In this document: piece after piece, positions 44,101 to 52,352 of the stretch
How positions within the stretch are numbered: the stretch's first letter is position 1
Layout: each line of letters begins with the position of its first letter
Assembly (NCBI GenBank): GCA_007026445.1
Contig: VDMD01000015.1
Location: forward strand, 186,001 to 250,000
DNA: 64,000 nt
Direction: 5' to 3'
From: Schizophyllum amplum
Lineage: Eukaryota; Basidiomycota; Agaricomycetes; Agaricales; Schizophyllaceae
The notes under the pieces: model-generated
Database searches by the model: none
Told to the model about the DNA's origin: nothing
The model's input: the letters and a program-made list of their open reading frames with translations, nothing else
Position numbers and translations under genes: made by a program

Positions 44101-46355
44101 CCGCCCTGTACCCCGACGCATCGTCGCATGAGAGCGACCACGTAGACCAGCTGGCTGGCTACAGCTCTGACGACGTCGAGTACATCGATACCGAGCCCGA
44201 GGACGAGGACGAGGAGATGATGCGCGAGGGCGATGAGTTTTTTGCAGGAGTCGCCTCCGAGGTCGCAGGGCGCGTCGGGAACAGCTCCGAGAGCGTTCCA
44301 GAGTTCCTGGTGGAAGGCGACGACTCCGTACATGCGACTCACGATGGCTCCCCGGCCAAGACCACGAATCTATCACAACAGATAGAGCGCGACGTTCACG
44401 CACACGTCGACTCGCGCGAGCGGACTTCGGCTTGGGTAGGACTAATTCGCACCATCCCCCGCATGGAAGACGTCCGCTCCCCTCCCGTTAGATCATCCCC
44501 GACGCCCGTTCCGCCCGACGAACCGATCATTGTTCGCGGCCGCCACGACACACCGCATCCCTACGTCCTCCATGGCACGAAGCGCGAGCAGCCCATGATC
44601 GTACGCAAGCGCCCTTGTCCAGATTCGCCGCCACCGTCGGAGGGTTTTTGGAAGGGGGTCGCCCGTCTAAGCGCCATCAACTCGAGCACCCTCGAGCCTC
44701 GCGCCTACTCCTCGAGTGACCCGCCATCTACTCTCTCGCCCACCTCGCCGAGTGAGGGTGTGGTGCTGTACAACACCCCGCTCTGTCTACGCTGCTGCAA
44801 GGCAGGCCATACCTTCAAGACATGCTCCGAGCCTCCTGTGAAGCTCACGACGCGTCTTCGACCTACGCCTTCGCCGGCTTCGGACGGTGCCGCTCGCAGG
44901 AACTCGAGCAGCGGCATCGAAGGACGACCACCCTCGCCAGTTGACGCCTGCACTCAGATCGCCTTACCTCTCAGTAATGCGACGACGGGACTCAGCGCTG
45001 CGACATCGCCGACCCTCAGCGACCTCATCCCCGACAACTTCCAGTTTAACGACTATGATATTACGCTTACGCCGCCTACACCTGTCGAGGGCTCGATGCC
45101 GTCGCTAGAAGACGTCTCGGAGAGCAGCTCGTTCGAGTCACCTGGCTCGGAGAGCGACGACGACGAATCGCCGAAGACCATACGGCCGGTTCTCTATCGT
45201 GCGCCGCCCTTTCGTAACGCCTCCTCTAACGTACCAACACTCGCATCGCCGCCGGACGCCGCGCCACCCGCGAAGACGGCGGCGGATTCGAGCGCGTTCA
45301 TGGTGGAGTGGCGCGCAAACGCGCAGGTCATCCGTAAGGCGAGGGAGACTAACACTAAGCTTGGTTTTAACCTTCGTAGTCTTCTCTCCTGCGAGGGACC
45401 GTCCGCGCATCTCTCGCCAGCGGAGAAGATCGACGGCGTCATCCATCTCCTCGACGACGCATGCAGCGAGCTCACCGCGCTCATCGACGACCCGAAGCCG
45501 GCGCTCACCTGTAGCCTCACGCGTCAGGCATTCGAGATCGCCGCCGACATTCGCTCTCGTCTCACGCACGCACGCTTACACGTCGCTGACCAGACGCTTT
45601 ACGAGGTCTTGAACAGCGACCAGCTCAGCCGCGCGGTCTGGCAGCTCGTGTCACTGTCGCCGGCATCCACGCTCAACAGCTTTCACCCCGTCTGCTACAG
45701 CGCCGACGACGTTCAGCTTCACCGCTGGATCGACAACCAATTCCGCAAGTCTATCATGAACGCCGCCGGTACTGGGTCTGTGATTCGAGCGCCTACCTTC
45801 CTCCATGTCTCCTCGCATCACCCACTGACGACGACGAACTCGACTCTCAGCCCTCTGCCGGCGCCTTTGGGCACAGCGGCACCGAACAACCCGGCTTACG
45901 AGTCTCGCCGCGGCGCATGGGCAGGGCCCGGCGCTGAGCGCTACACTCACATCTACGACACGCGCCTCGCTCACGTTAGGGTTCTCGAAGTCGCCTACGA
46001 GTATATGATTACGAGTGGACTCGAGGACGAGGTGCGGCTGCGCCTGGGATCGCTCGAGGAGCACACTCGGGGCAACCCGCTCTTCTACGTCGAAGAGTCC
46101 GTGTTTCTCCTCGCCTTCGCGAACGTCTACGCACGGCAGGAGGTTGTACGCGACACGGTCGCCGGCCCAGTCTCGCTGACGCTGAGCGAGGACTCTAGCG
46201 ACATGCGAGGCCTCGTTCTACGCGAGCTTCCGCAGGGCGGCAACCTCGTCCGCGGCTGGATGAGGAGCAACTATCTCGGCGGACCTCACCGCGCCATCGC
46301 TGATCTCGTCCGCGACGAGCTCGAGCGCCGCGCCAACACGGCACGGTGGCTTTAG
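38148..46355 (+). CDS. Ty3-type Gag-protease polyprotein with long C-terminal extension
   Basis: A single 2735-codon frame. Residues 1-330 are Ser/Arg/Pro-rich. A Ty3-like capsid region follows (about 340-500, with FTGKSDEVTDFINHYERLL). A CCHC zinc knuckle CYGCGELGHQARDC begins at residue 713. A retroviral-type aspartic protease with IDTGSQLNVM sits near residue 1216, with a downstream LLLGRPW strand. Some 1400 further residues match nothing I recognise: an acidic Asp/Glu/Ser-rich part, a second CCHC knuckle CLRCCKAGHTFKTC at about 2213, and a folded-looking C-terminus. A 54-nt GT...AG segment inside (44019-44072) looks like an unspliced in-frame intron. The stop is 20 nt before the pol ATG, in a different frame. 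Confidence 0.88.
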   Translation: MMTNSSSSIIDLGHEADSAEGTSSLGSMVASVSFNGSAHDSNPTRVRDVPPHMSDTDTDHRIRVRHFHHNITTEVDTEEEESDHPPRHPNLPEDSAVEDLTRKFGRTKVHVDYEQEPGPSRSSRKPTSRSVSPPSPPSAASVTIRTSTADSTAAKDKIVPRHFIASADMSSLPPALSSRHESSKLRSQPVGSPPPVSRHRTSHQQVRLEESRSRSPLPETRYHRPTRHHHSPSYSTHHRSTRDSRSRSPVRHDYAYTSRRRHSPTRRVTVAPPDSSYYPATRKRSVTPDRRRSLTPVRRRPLSPDSSLSPPVRKQRSETPARIGVFELPPVGTRYAPKKFTGKSDEVTDFINHYERLLRQYKISNNKERCQSILQYCSLQVKLYIKGLREYADWDWTALKKNLLFFYDAEKGEHAYRACDVVEFAQKACERVIQNMGMWKKYYRRFVRRSGTLVNTNQITDEDEAYYLWMGIHKDLRTPLEARIQLRRQMEGEDSGSDDSDCEDKPYSLTEICSAARHHFRRNRFATRRFDADRFGQRQGEESSGTETESDDVDSDDDSDLEKLKKKYKLERKRKSGQKEKRRDKKQLDRTAKMTGNPEDMTRLVKQLNSMKPDHESYAPMYFKALALDTTGRVEEFIHAIPTVTLQARQARATPPPSPPAPRRPDNPPRDYTRTELPMRRPPPPPQRQLPPHMDSSRRASPATGANAISQRCYGCGELGHQARDCSHIDRLIREQKLRRDPNTGRLTLSDGGFIRRGADEPIATAVNRIYSGGGNAHVSYLGEQDWFEEEEDNEQTRLFFAGIVDEGDSEYDVDSEGTYIRSVNDEKLQTYYNTKPLPSEELTPYESSDWEEPEEYESSIESESTNFEDYFQEAEGYQSDNTLESDFFDSEYEEAREGYAMVNNRTYPAKDRLEREGAPARARRDMLDHKRPGLRDRGTRQIVPSKFRDLPRPTDKRSPLSRGPRAPVNDDIEMGAPADAPSVPPSAPSTAPPPRDSTPSSGSPMAPQPEDPPSKTTDNPTPWSAERHPPSTTIDSPAVRPPPKRLPRQDPFKTLPPVVPADARRSRVRFPDDDRREHATESLRERTPRMGSPPPPARHRAADREDVPTRGRGPGRISQLASEVNTGELLTKLLKQPVTSTFGEILGLSKELANGLNERTKPSVFPRPQTAINWLEPMPAAVAAKKKRALALRPGDDALIKIFLEFGDRIVEAIIDTGSQLNVMNGDLADEILLPFRPLDVTGAIVMNDANGGEGRLRGVVDDVPMRIEDPLGHKSSIQTWCDVHVGGKVPFELLLGRPWQRQNMVSIDERWDATHLIFRDPQTGEQRWEVRASPLTPDEEDKLRAIRLKYRLNRNLPSPKRRRVNLIESGSAVTENEHQSDTEGGSGITSVTPRADHATCAAHPCSTCGSIRDDPFSASPARPTTSAASPDCARLPLGICYACGSCARPAQNAVQARLLSRNGELQYISASSLPSLHPMNNPSPLRNPCPFPNQTLISRSASPSTVDGQSMQTSDYLDDPPTYTRTTWAGHSAPCIVNHSIQYHATLDGQTPSGEYPPQEILPADLTDLQRVEVVAQRHWSTYSQTGQVRGIPMSISGMGTITGGDSVSSLEYTIPNAVTQMVDPSQGTTFTDIQHVVVKAYPRSQMEQTIDTIALPREAIRGLLERRPPHFELSPIYHQPPPLSFLFPYVANPRHTRLSPPPLCPRTPQYMRGRLENHAYEIFQVGHDLINQFDSRVRPLVSTRIRYHPFMPRRFQDGYIPRALRDGAEDPLEDEEFTEDEDAAVDVRSTAPSPSEHADDYALHEHDFDRQHSGYVPPSDDFEHSDDDDTETGSATQSYHLSIRNDSTTDSNDAVDDEDADHDSIASSRPDPDEDASGSGEELDDHASSHNDESADASEGDGWTAADVLAAQAHSAVIDLTSDDEDHPTHDSEEFSDAERVNWGNTSEDMSVVQVRRVLFMFQVVLLSLRHQRPTEIALELAALYPDASSHESDHVDQLAGYSSDDVEYIDTEPEDEDEEMMREGDEFFAGVASEVAGRVGNSSESVPEFLVEGDDSVHATHDGSPAKTTNLSQQIERDVHAHVDSRERTSAWVGLIRTIPRMEDVRSPPVRSSPTPVPPDEPIIVRGRHDTPHPYVLHGTKREQPMIVRKRPCPDSPPPSEGFWKGVARLSAINSSTLEPRAYSSSDPPSTLSPTSPSEGVVLYNTPLCLRCCKAGHTFKTCSEPPVKLTTRLRPTPSPASDGAARRNSSSGIEGRPPSPVDACTQIALPLSNATTGLSAATSPTLSDLIPDNFQFNDYDITLTPPTPVEGSMPSLEDVSESSSFESPGSESDDDESPKTIRPVLYRAPPFRNASSNVPTLASPPDAAPPAKTAADSSAFMVEWRANAQVIRKARETNTKLGFNLRSLLSCEGPSAHLSPAEKIDGVIHLLDDACSELTALIDDPKPALTCSLTRQAFEIAADIRSRLTHARLHVADQTLYEVLNSDQLSRAVWQLVSLSPASTLNSFHPVCYSADDVQLHRWIDNQFRKSIMNAAGTGSVIRAPTFLHVSSHHPLTTTNSTLSPLPAPLGTAAPNNPAYESRRGAWAGPGAERYTHIYDTRLAHVRVLEVAYEYMITSGLEDEVRLRLGSLEEHTRGNPLFYVEESVFLLAFANVYARQEVVRDTVAGPVSLTLSEDSSDMRGLVLRELPQGGNLVRGWMRSNYLGGPHRAIADLVRDELERRANTARWL
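44019..44072 (+). other. Intron-like in-frame segment inside the gag-protease ORF
   Basis: It starts GTACGT after CAG and ends CATCAG. It is 54 nt, T-rich compared with the GC-rich Asp/Ser codons around it, and encodes a hydrophobic run (VLFMFQVVLLSL) foreign to the local composition. Removing it keeps the frame. Confidence 0.45.
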
Positions 46356-46374
46356 CCCGAGGAGTGAGTCGTCT

Positions 46375-49300
46375 ATGCTTTCCATTATGGAAAACGATGT
46401 ACTCACTCGTGAAGAGCAGCTTAAGGCTGTCATGGCGCGTCTTAGGCCTCGTCTCCGGCGCCGGACTGGCCATTGGTATCGGCGCTTGGTACGTCTCGCG
46501 CTTATTTCGTACTTGCCCGAGACTCACGCCGCAACTGCTAGATCTAAAGGACTCGTTATTGGTTACGCGAACGACTCGACTTGCATATTTATGGACTGGC
46601 TCATTAGTACGTACTCCCGGCTTCGCGCGTTCTGTATTTCTTGGCCGCACGTCTCGAGCCTGGTTGCTCTAGGCGTCGCGCTATTCTTGTTTCGGCAGCT
46701 ACGAACAACCCAATGTACTTATATCGCTCCCCGTTCTGACCCGCGGCCCCGATGGCGCGCCTTTCTTGACGCCGCCGACCCCGACTTATCCACGGACGTC
46801 GAGTCACGGCCTCCTTCCCCTTTGACACCCTTACTTACCGCTTCCCCCTCTCGACGACGTGTTGGATCACGCCTTCGTACTCTCACAAGCTCGGTTATGT
46901 TTCTTATTGCTTTACTTATATTCGCTTATGTTTTGTACCTTACACACACGGACACGGACGACGAGAAGAAGTTTATGGCGCAACGCGCCACCATTGTACT
47001 TATACTGATTGCCGGGTACCTACTGTCTCATTCCGGATACCTACGGGAGCTGCAGACTTACCTTACAAGAATGACCATCATCCTTGACTGGCAACCGGTG
47101 CCCGGATTCCCTGGTTTCCCAGACGGGCCTCCAGACAATGGTGAGCGTGAACGCGCGCCTTCGCCCGATTCGGAACAAAGCACATCGGATCACGGGTCGG
47201 TGACCCGACTCGGAAATCACACGAGCCCGGTAACTTGCGCTAGGTCTGAAATTGCGAAGTCAGTCTTCTCTCTCACGCCCGCCTCTCCGGATCGTCGCTC
47301 TCACCGCAAGATGCCAGCGTCTTCGGCCACTGTCGCCGCTCTCGCACGTGAATTCGAGCCTCATGAGATCGACCCTGACGACATCGCTCGGCTGCTTATG
47401 AAAAACGGCGACTCTCTTGTTCGTTGCACTACGGCACGACCAACGCGAGCGCTGACTATTCCGGCGCGAGCACCGATGCGGCTATCGCCGACAACATCCG
47501 CCTCGGCTCCGGCAGCACTTCCTTCAGCGCTAACTCTTGCGGCCTCGAGTGTTTCCGATACGACAGCCTTGCCGACCTCACTAGTCGACTATGCTACGCC
47601 GACCGTCTCTGACTCACCATGCGCGATGACTGCGTACAAGCGCGTAGACAAGAAGATTCGTCCTGTTACTGGCTCGGTACCGGTAGAACATCAGGTGACT
47701 CGTACAAGACCGGCCGAATCCGACTTGTTCAAGACGCTTGCTCCGCTACCGACGCTTCCGCCGATCTTCGAACCCACCGAACGACTCACTCAGGAACGAC
47801 TGGACTCAATGAAGATCAATGATGACGGTTACCTATGGCCCGAGGAGGTTAGACTCTTCGAGCAGATCATGCGCTTCAACGACACGGCTTTTGCCTTCGA
47901 CGAATCACAACGCGGCACGCTCAAAGAGTCTTATTTCTCCCCCTATGTCCTTACTACCATTCCGCATAAGGCATGGGAGTACAGAAATATTCCTATACCT
48001 CCCGGCATACAAGACAAAGTCATTGATCTACTACGAGAAAAACTCAATGCTGGGGTCTACGAACCCAGTCAGTCGTCCTATCGCTCGCGCTGGTTCTGCG
48101 TCCTCAAAAAGAATGGCAAGCTCAGACTCGTGCACGACTTACAGCCTCTGAACGCCGTCTCGGTTCGGGACGCCGGCGCACTGCCCATCATTGATGACTT
48201 CGTCGAGAAGTTCGCCGGTGCCGAATGCTACTCTGTCTTTGATCTATTTTGGGGCTTTGATGCTCGGAAGACCGACCCTCGATCTCGACATCTCACTGCC
48301 TTCCAGTCGCCCCTCGGCCCACTTCAACTCACCTCGATGCCCATGGGATACACGAACTCGCCCGCGGAATTCCAGAAGTGTATGTCCTTCATACTCGAAC
48401 CTGAGATACCCCATAAAGCAAATATATTCATTGATGACTTGGCCATCAAAGGACCAACCTCGATGTACGTAGATGCGGAGGGAAACCCGGAGACGATACC
48501 TGAGAATCCTGGAATTCGACGTTTTGTTTGGGAGCATGCGCAGGACGTCCATCGCATCATGCATCGAGTGAAAGACTCCGGCGCCACCTTTGCCCCTAAC
48601 AAGGTACAGCTTGCGCGCCCAAAGGCTCTCATCGTTGGACAGACCTGCTGCAAGGAGGGTCGATTGCCAGACGACGACAAAATCCAAAAGATATTGTCGT
48701 GGCCGGCTCTGCGGACACCGAAAGAAGTTCGGCAGTTTCTCGGATTATGTGGCACGGTGCGCATATGGATCCCGGGATACTCGCAATTGATCCGACCGCT
48801 GACGGAGCTTTACCGGCAGAATTTCGATTTCGATTGGGATGAACGTCGGCAGCAAGCTTTCGATAAGCTGAAGGTGCTAGTTACGAGTGCTCCGGCTCTG
48901 CGACCCATAGACTACAAGTCCGGGAAGCCTATTGTATTATCCGTAGACTCTAGCATGGAAGCAGTAGGCATGATTCTTTCGCAAGAGGACGAGCAGGGTC
49001 GAGAACATCCGGCCAGATACGGATCAATTCCGATGAGCGAACGGGAATCACGTTACTCGCAGCCGAAGCTGGAGCTCTTCGGGTTATACCGGGCTCTTCG
49101 GCATTGGCGACTCTATCTCATTGGTGCGGAGAAACTACATATCAAAGTGGACGCCCAGTATATAAAGGGTATGTTGAATGATCCAGACCTGCAGCCCAAC
49201 GCGTCCATCAACCGTTGGATTCAAGGGATTCTGCTCTTCGACTTCACTCTCATCCACATTCCCGCCGAACGCTTCAAGGGTCCAGACGCCCTGTCTCGAA

Positions 49301-52194
49301 GACCTCTCGCTGAAGGAGAGGAAGCGGAAAGTGATGATGACTCCTGGCTTGATGACGTCGCACTACTGACCTTTGTGTCAAGTGACAAGGGCATGCCAGT
49401 AGTCAATCTCAACATGCACCGTCCCCTTCCCTTCAATCCTGAGGAACTTCCATCCTGCTTGATCGCTCGTGAGACTGCGGACCAGCGACTTCAGGATTAT
49501 CATCAATTTTTGGAAACTCTCGAAACCCCTGTGTTTCCCACCACCCAAGAGAAGCGTCGCTTCCTTACGAAGGCCATGGAGTTTTTCGTAAGAGACGGAA
49601 TTCTCTTTCGAAAACAGGCTAAAGGTCCACCCCAGAAAGTTATCCTTAGTGCCGAAGAGAGGCTCAGGATTCTAGAAGAGGCCCACGATGATCTTGGTCA
49701 TCGAGGAGTCCAGGGTACCTTTCAGACGTTGCGCCGCCGCGTGTACTGGCCTCACCTTTACGCCGATGTTCGACATCACGTCCAGTCCTGTCACGAGTGC
49801 CAGGTACGTAGCCTGAAAAGACTTGAGACACCGCTCAAAGTCTCTGTCCCTACCAGATTATTCGACAAGATATATCTCGACTCCATGTATATGCCCGAGA
49901 CCCGTAGAGGGTACAAGTACATTGTGGCAGCCAGAGATGACTTGACGGGTTTCTGTGAGGCCCGTGCACTCAAACACCTTGAATCCAAGTATGTAGCAGA
50001 TTTTCTCAAGACACAAATAGTCTTTAGATATGGTTTTCCCCGGCTGGTGATTACCGACAATGGATCAGAATTTCTGGGAGAATTTCAGAAGCTGGCTCAT
50101 CGTCTGAAGGTACCTGTTTGCCGCGTGTCCCCTTATCACCATCATGGGAATGGCGTGGTAGAACGAGGACACTTCACCTTACGCGAAGCACTATCCAAAG
50201 CGTGTACAAGGGACCCTGATTCATGGCCGGAGAAGCTTCCGTTTGCACTGTTTGCGGATCGCATCACTGTCAGCCGAGTCACCGGTTACTCACCCTTCCA
50301 GTTACTGCATGGTTGTGACCCCGTGCTGCCCCTGGATCTGGCAGAAGCCACATTCATGGTAAGCACGTTCCACTCGGAAATGACCACATCAGACCTACTG
50401 GCCGCACGGATACACCAGCTAGAGCGTCGACCGGAGGACTTGAAAAGAGCATCCGATACCCTCGAAAAGGCAAGGTTCAGTTCTAAGGAACAATTTGAAC
50501 GGCGCTATATCCGCAAGCTGACAAGTGATGACTATGCGCCCAACCAGCTAGTGCTTCTTAGGAACTCTAGAAAGGAGGGTGACATTAGCGCCGCTGCAAA
50601 AATGGCTGTGAGATACTTGGGTCCATATGTAGTAGTCAGAAGAAACAAAGGAGGAGCGTATGTGCTGAGAGAACCAGACGGCTCAGAACTGTACGGAGCA
50701 TATCCTCCTAGGAGACTGCTTCCGTATATTAGTCGGCGGCACAAGTTCCTCAGCAGGAACGCAGCGGAAGGGTTGACAGGATCAGAGATTGAGGCCTCAG
50801 ATGAAGACGTAACTCAGTCCGACTCTGGAGGATCCGACTACTTACCACCCCGCCACGTGTATAGCATACAGACAGACCACTTATATACTCAGAATCGCGT
50901 ACCTACTCCCCATTCCCTCTCTCCGTCTCAATCCAATGAGGCTCTTTCGTCGTCGTCCTCTCGTATCGGTCTCCATGCCTCAGCTACGCACCCCATCCCC
51001 CGCGATATCCCCGGGAGGCAGTTCGCTTTTGCGCAAGCTGAGGGACTTATTGGACGGGCAGTCAAGCGTCGCCAGTATGTCACCCAGCACGCGAATAGAC
51101 CACCACTGACCTACAATGAAGGACAGCTGCAGCAACGAGAGAGCATCTCCAACGTCAGCGAGATCTCCTTTGCTACGCAGGATTCGGTTACTTCGGAAGA
51201 TCGGGAGATCGCTGAGACGCTCATCAACATGTCGGGAATGCCGGTCCATTCATCATCAGCGATCGAAGTCTCCACCGCACGTGCTTCGTCTGCCCTCGGA
51301 CCGGATCAATTCTCCCCATCCCCGACATATCCACCTCCATCGTCTGATCCCCCGAGCACTCCCGTGACCTTCGCGCCGCCAATCACATACGACTCTACCA
51401 TCGCCCCCTGGATTGCTGCTTATGGGAATGGCCCGGCTCCGTGGGTCAACCCGCTCATTCCTTTCGGCATGGCACAGCCCTGCGCGCGGCATGTGACCGA
51501 CTTCCTCCCGTATCCCGACTCGACTCCGCTGAAGCCAGTCACGTTCCCGGATACCCCTCGCTCTCGTGCAGCCGGACCACTCGACGCCGCCATCATTGCC
51601 GAGTACACCGCGTTCTTCGGAGAAGATCGTCAGCGGCCCCGCATCGCTCGTGTCGTGCTCAGTCAGGCAGACTTCCGCCGCCAGACCGACGGCTTCTCGC
51701 AGTCCCTCCGCGTCTTCGAGGCCACCTTTCCGGAGGCCGTCGTGTATTCCGACTTCGATCTGCGCAGCGGACAGATGCTGCAGGTGATGGACCGCTACGG
51801 CCGGAACATCCCGCAGTGCGTTACCGTCATTGAGGAGCTCTCGCGCGACGCCATGAGCGCGGACGTCTACGCCTTCCTAGACTTCGAGCCCGTCGTCATT
51901 CGCGTCGACCCCGACCTTGTGCAGCTCATGACGCGCGAGAAGAGCGCCATGTTCTTCAGCGACAACATGCGTCTGCTGCGCAGGTGCGGACAGAATCCCC
52001 TGCTGCACGATATCATCGCAACCCTGCAGGCGAGGCGCATTCTCCGCCACATGTGTTTTCGCGAGGCGTACAAGTACGCAATGGGAACTCCGGCGCCGAA
52101 GCCCAACGATTCACTACCCTTCATCCTCCCTAACGTGCCGGAGGGGTATCTCTTCGCAGCGTATGCCGTAGCGTATGGATCGCTACCGGGTTAA
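46375..52194 (+). CDS. Ty3-type Pol polyprotein (RT-RNase H-integrase) with N-terminal hydrophobic segments
   Basis: A single 1939-codon frame, +1 relative to the upstream ORF. Three hydrophobic segments lie at about residues 90-109, 173-192 and 205-223 (for example SVMFLIALLIFAYVLYL). A linker follows, then reverse transcriptase (about 520-720; catalytic FIDD at 685-688), RNase H (first Asp near 858; ends HIPAERFKGPDALSRR), and integrase: an HHCC finger starting near 1104, and the Asp1169-Asp1228-Glu1263 triad in IYLDS, ITDNGSEF and GNGVVERG. A GPY/F module (RYLGPYVVV) follows near 1415. No chromodomain follows; instead about 500 unassigned residues. The protease is in the upstream ORF. With 20 nt between the ORFs, expression needs re-initiation, splicing or frameshifting. 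Confidence 0.9.
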   Translation: MLSIMENDVLTREEQLKAVMARLRPRLRRRTGHWYRRLVRLALISYLPETHAATARSKGLVIGYANDSTCIFMDWLISTYSRLRAFCISWPHVSSLVALGVALFLFRQLRTTQCTYIAPRSDPRPRWRAFLDAADPDLSTDVESRPPSPLTPLLTASPSRRRVGSRLRTLTSSVMFLIALLIFAYVLYLTHTDTDDEKKFMAQRATIVLILIAGYLLSHSGYLRELQTYLTRMTIILDWQPVPGFPGFPDGPPDNGERERAPSPDSEQSTSDHGSVTRLGNHTSPVTCARSEIAKSVFSLTPASPDRRSHRKMPASSATVAALAREFEPHEIDPDDIARLLMKNGDSLVRCTTARPTRALTIPARAPMRLSPTTSASAPAALPSALTLAASSVSDTTALPTSLVDYATPTVSDSPCAMTAYKRVDKKIRPVTGSVPVEHQVTRTRPAESDLFKTLAPLPTLPPIFEPTERLTQERLDSMKINDDGYLWPEEVRLFEQIMRFNDTAFAFDESQRGTLKESYFSPYVLTTIPHKAWEYRNIPIPPGIQDKVIDLLREKLNAGVYEPSQSSYRSRWFCVLKKNGKLRLVHDLQPLNAVSVRDAGALPIIDDFVEKFAGAECYSVFDLFWGFDARKTDPRSRHLTAFQSPLGPLQLTSMPMGYTNSPAEFQKCMSFILEPEIPHKANIFIDDLAIKGPTSMYVDAEGNPETIPENPGIRRFVWEHAQDVHRIMHRVKDSGATFAPNKVQLARPKALIVGQTCCKEGRLPDDDKIQKILSWPALRTPKEVRQFLGLCGTVRIWIPGYSQLIRPLTELYRQNFDFDWDERRQQAFDKLKVLVTSAPALRPIDYKSGKPIVLSVDSSMEAVGMILSQEDEQGREHPARYGSIPMSERESRYSQPKLELFGLYRALRHWRLYLIGAEKLHIKVDAQYIKGMLNDPDLQPNASINRWIQGILLFDFTLIHIPAERFKGPDALSRRPLAEGEEAESDDDSWLDDVALLTFVSSDKGMPVVNLNMHRPLPFNPEELPSCLIARETADQRLQDYHQFLETLETPVFPTTQEKRRFLTKAMEFFVRDGILFRKQAKGPPQKVILSAEERLRILEEAHDDLGHRGVQGTFQTLRRRVYWPHLYADVRHHVQSCHECQVRSLKRLETPLKVSVPTRLFDKIYLDSMYMPETRRGYKYIVAARDDLTGFCEARALKHLESKYVADFLKTQIVFRYGFPRLVITDNGSEFLGEFQKLAHRLKVPVCRVSPYHHHGNGVVERGHFTLREALSKACTRDPDSWPEKLPFALFADRITVSRVTGYSPFQLLHGCDPVLPLDLAEATFMVSTFHSEMTTSDLLAARIHQLERRPEDLKRASDTLEKARFSSKEQFERRYIRKLTSDDYAPNQLVLLRNSRKEGDISAAAKMAVRYLGPYVVVRRNKGGAYVLREPDGSELYGAYPPRRLLPYISRRHKFLSRNAAEGLTGSEIEASDEDVTQSDSGGSDYLPPRHVYSIQTDHLYTQNRVPTPHSLSPSQSNEALSSSSSRIGLHASATHPIPRDIPGRQFAFAQAEGLIGRAVKRRQYVTQHANRPPLTYNEGQLQQRESISNVSEISFATQDSVTSEDREIAETLINMSGMPVHSSSAIEVSTARASSALGPDQFSPSPTYPPPSSDPPSTPVTFAPPITYDSTIAPWIAAYGNGPAPWVNPLIPFGMAQPCARHVTDFLPYPDSTPLKPVTFPDTPRSRAAGPLDAAIIAEYTAFFGEDRQRPRIARVVLSQADFRRQTDGFSQSLRVFEATFPEAVVYSDFDLRSGQMLQVMDRYGRNIPQCVTVIEELSRDAMSADVYAFLDFEPVVIRVDPDLVQLMTREKSAMFFSDNMRLLRRCGQNPLLHDIIATLQARRILRHMCFREAYKYAMGTPAPKPNDSLPFILPNVPEGYLFAAYAVAYGSLPG

Positions 52195-52352
52195 GGAGAT
52201 TTGGACATAAGAAGACCGGACGCAGTTATACGAAATGTACATTATATCACGCACGCACATACACGAACGGACAGAAATATATGTGCATCTTGGCTCTCGA
52301 CTATTTGTTTGCGCTTCGCTCAGCGAGGGCGCTGAGGGAACGTCCCCGCGGA

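Noticed and set aside
52321..52352. Polypurine tract before the 3' LTR
   Set aside because: Purine runs are short and interrupted (gagggcgctgagggaa), so I could not call it with confidence.
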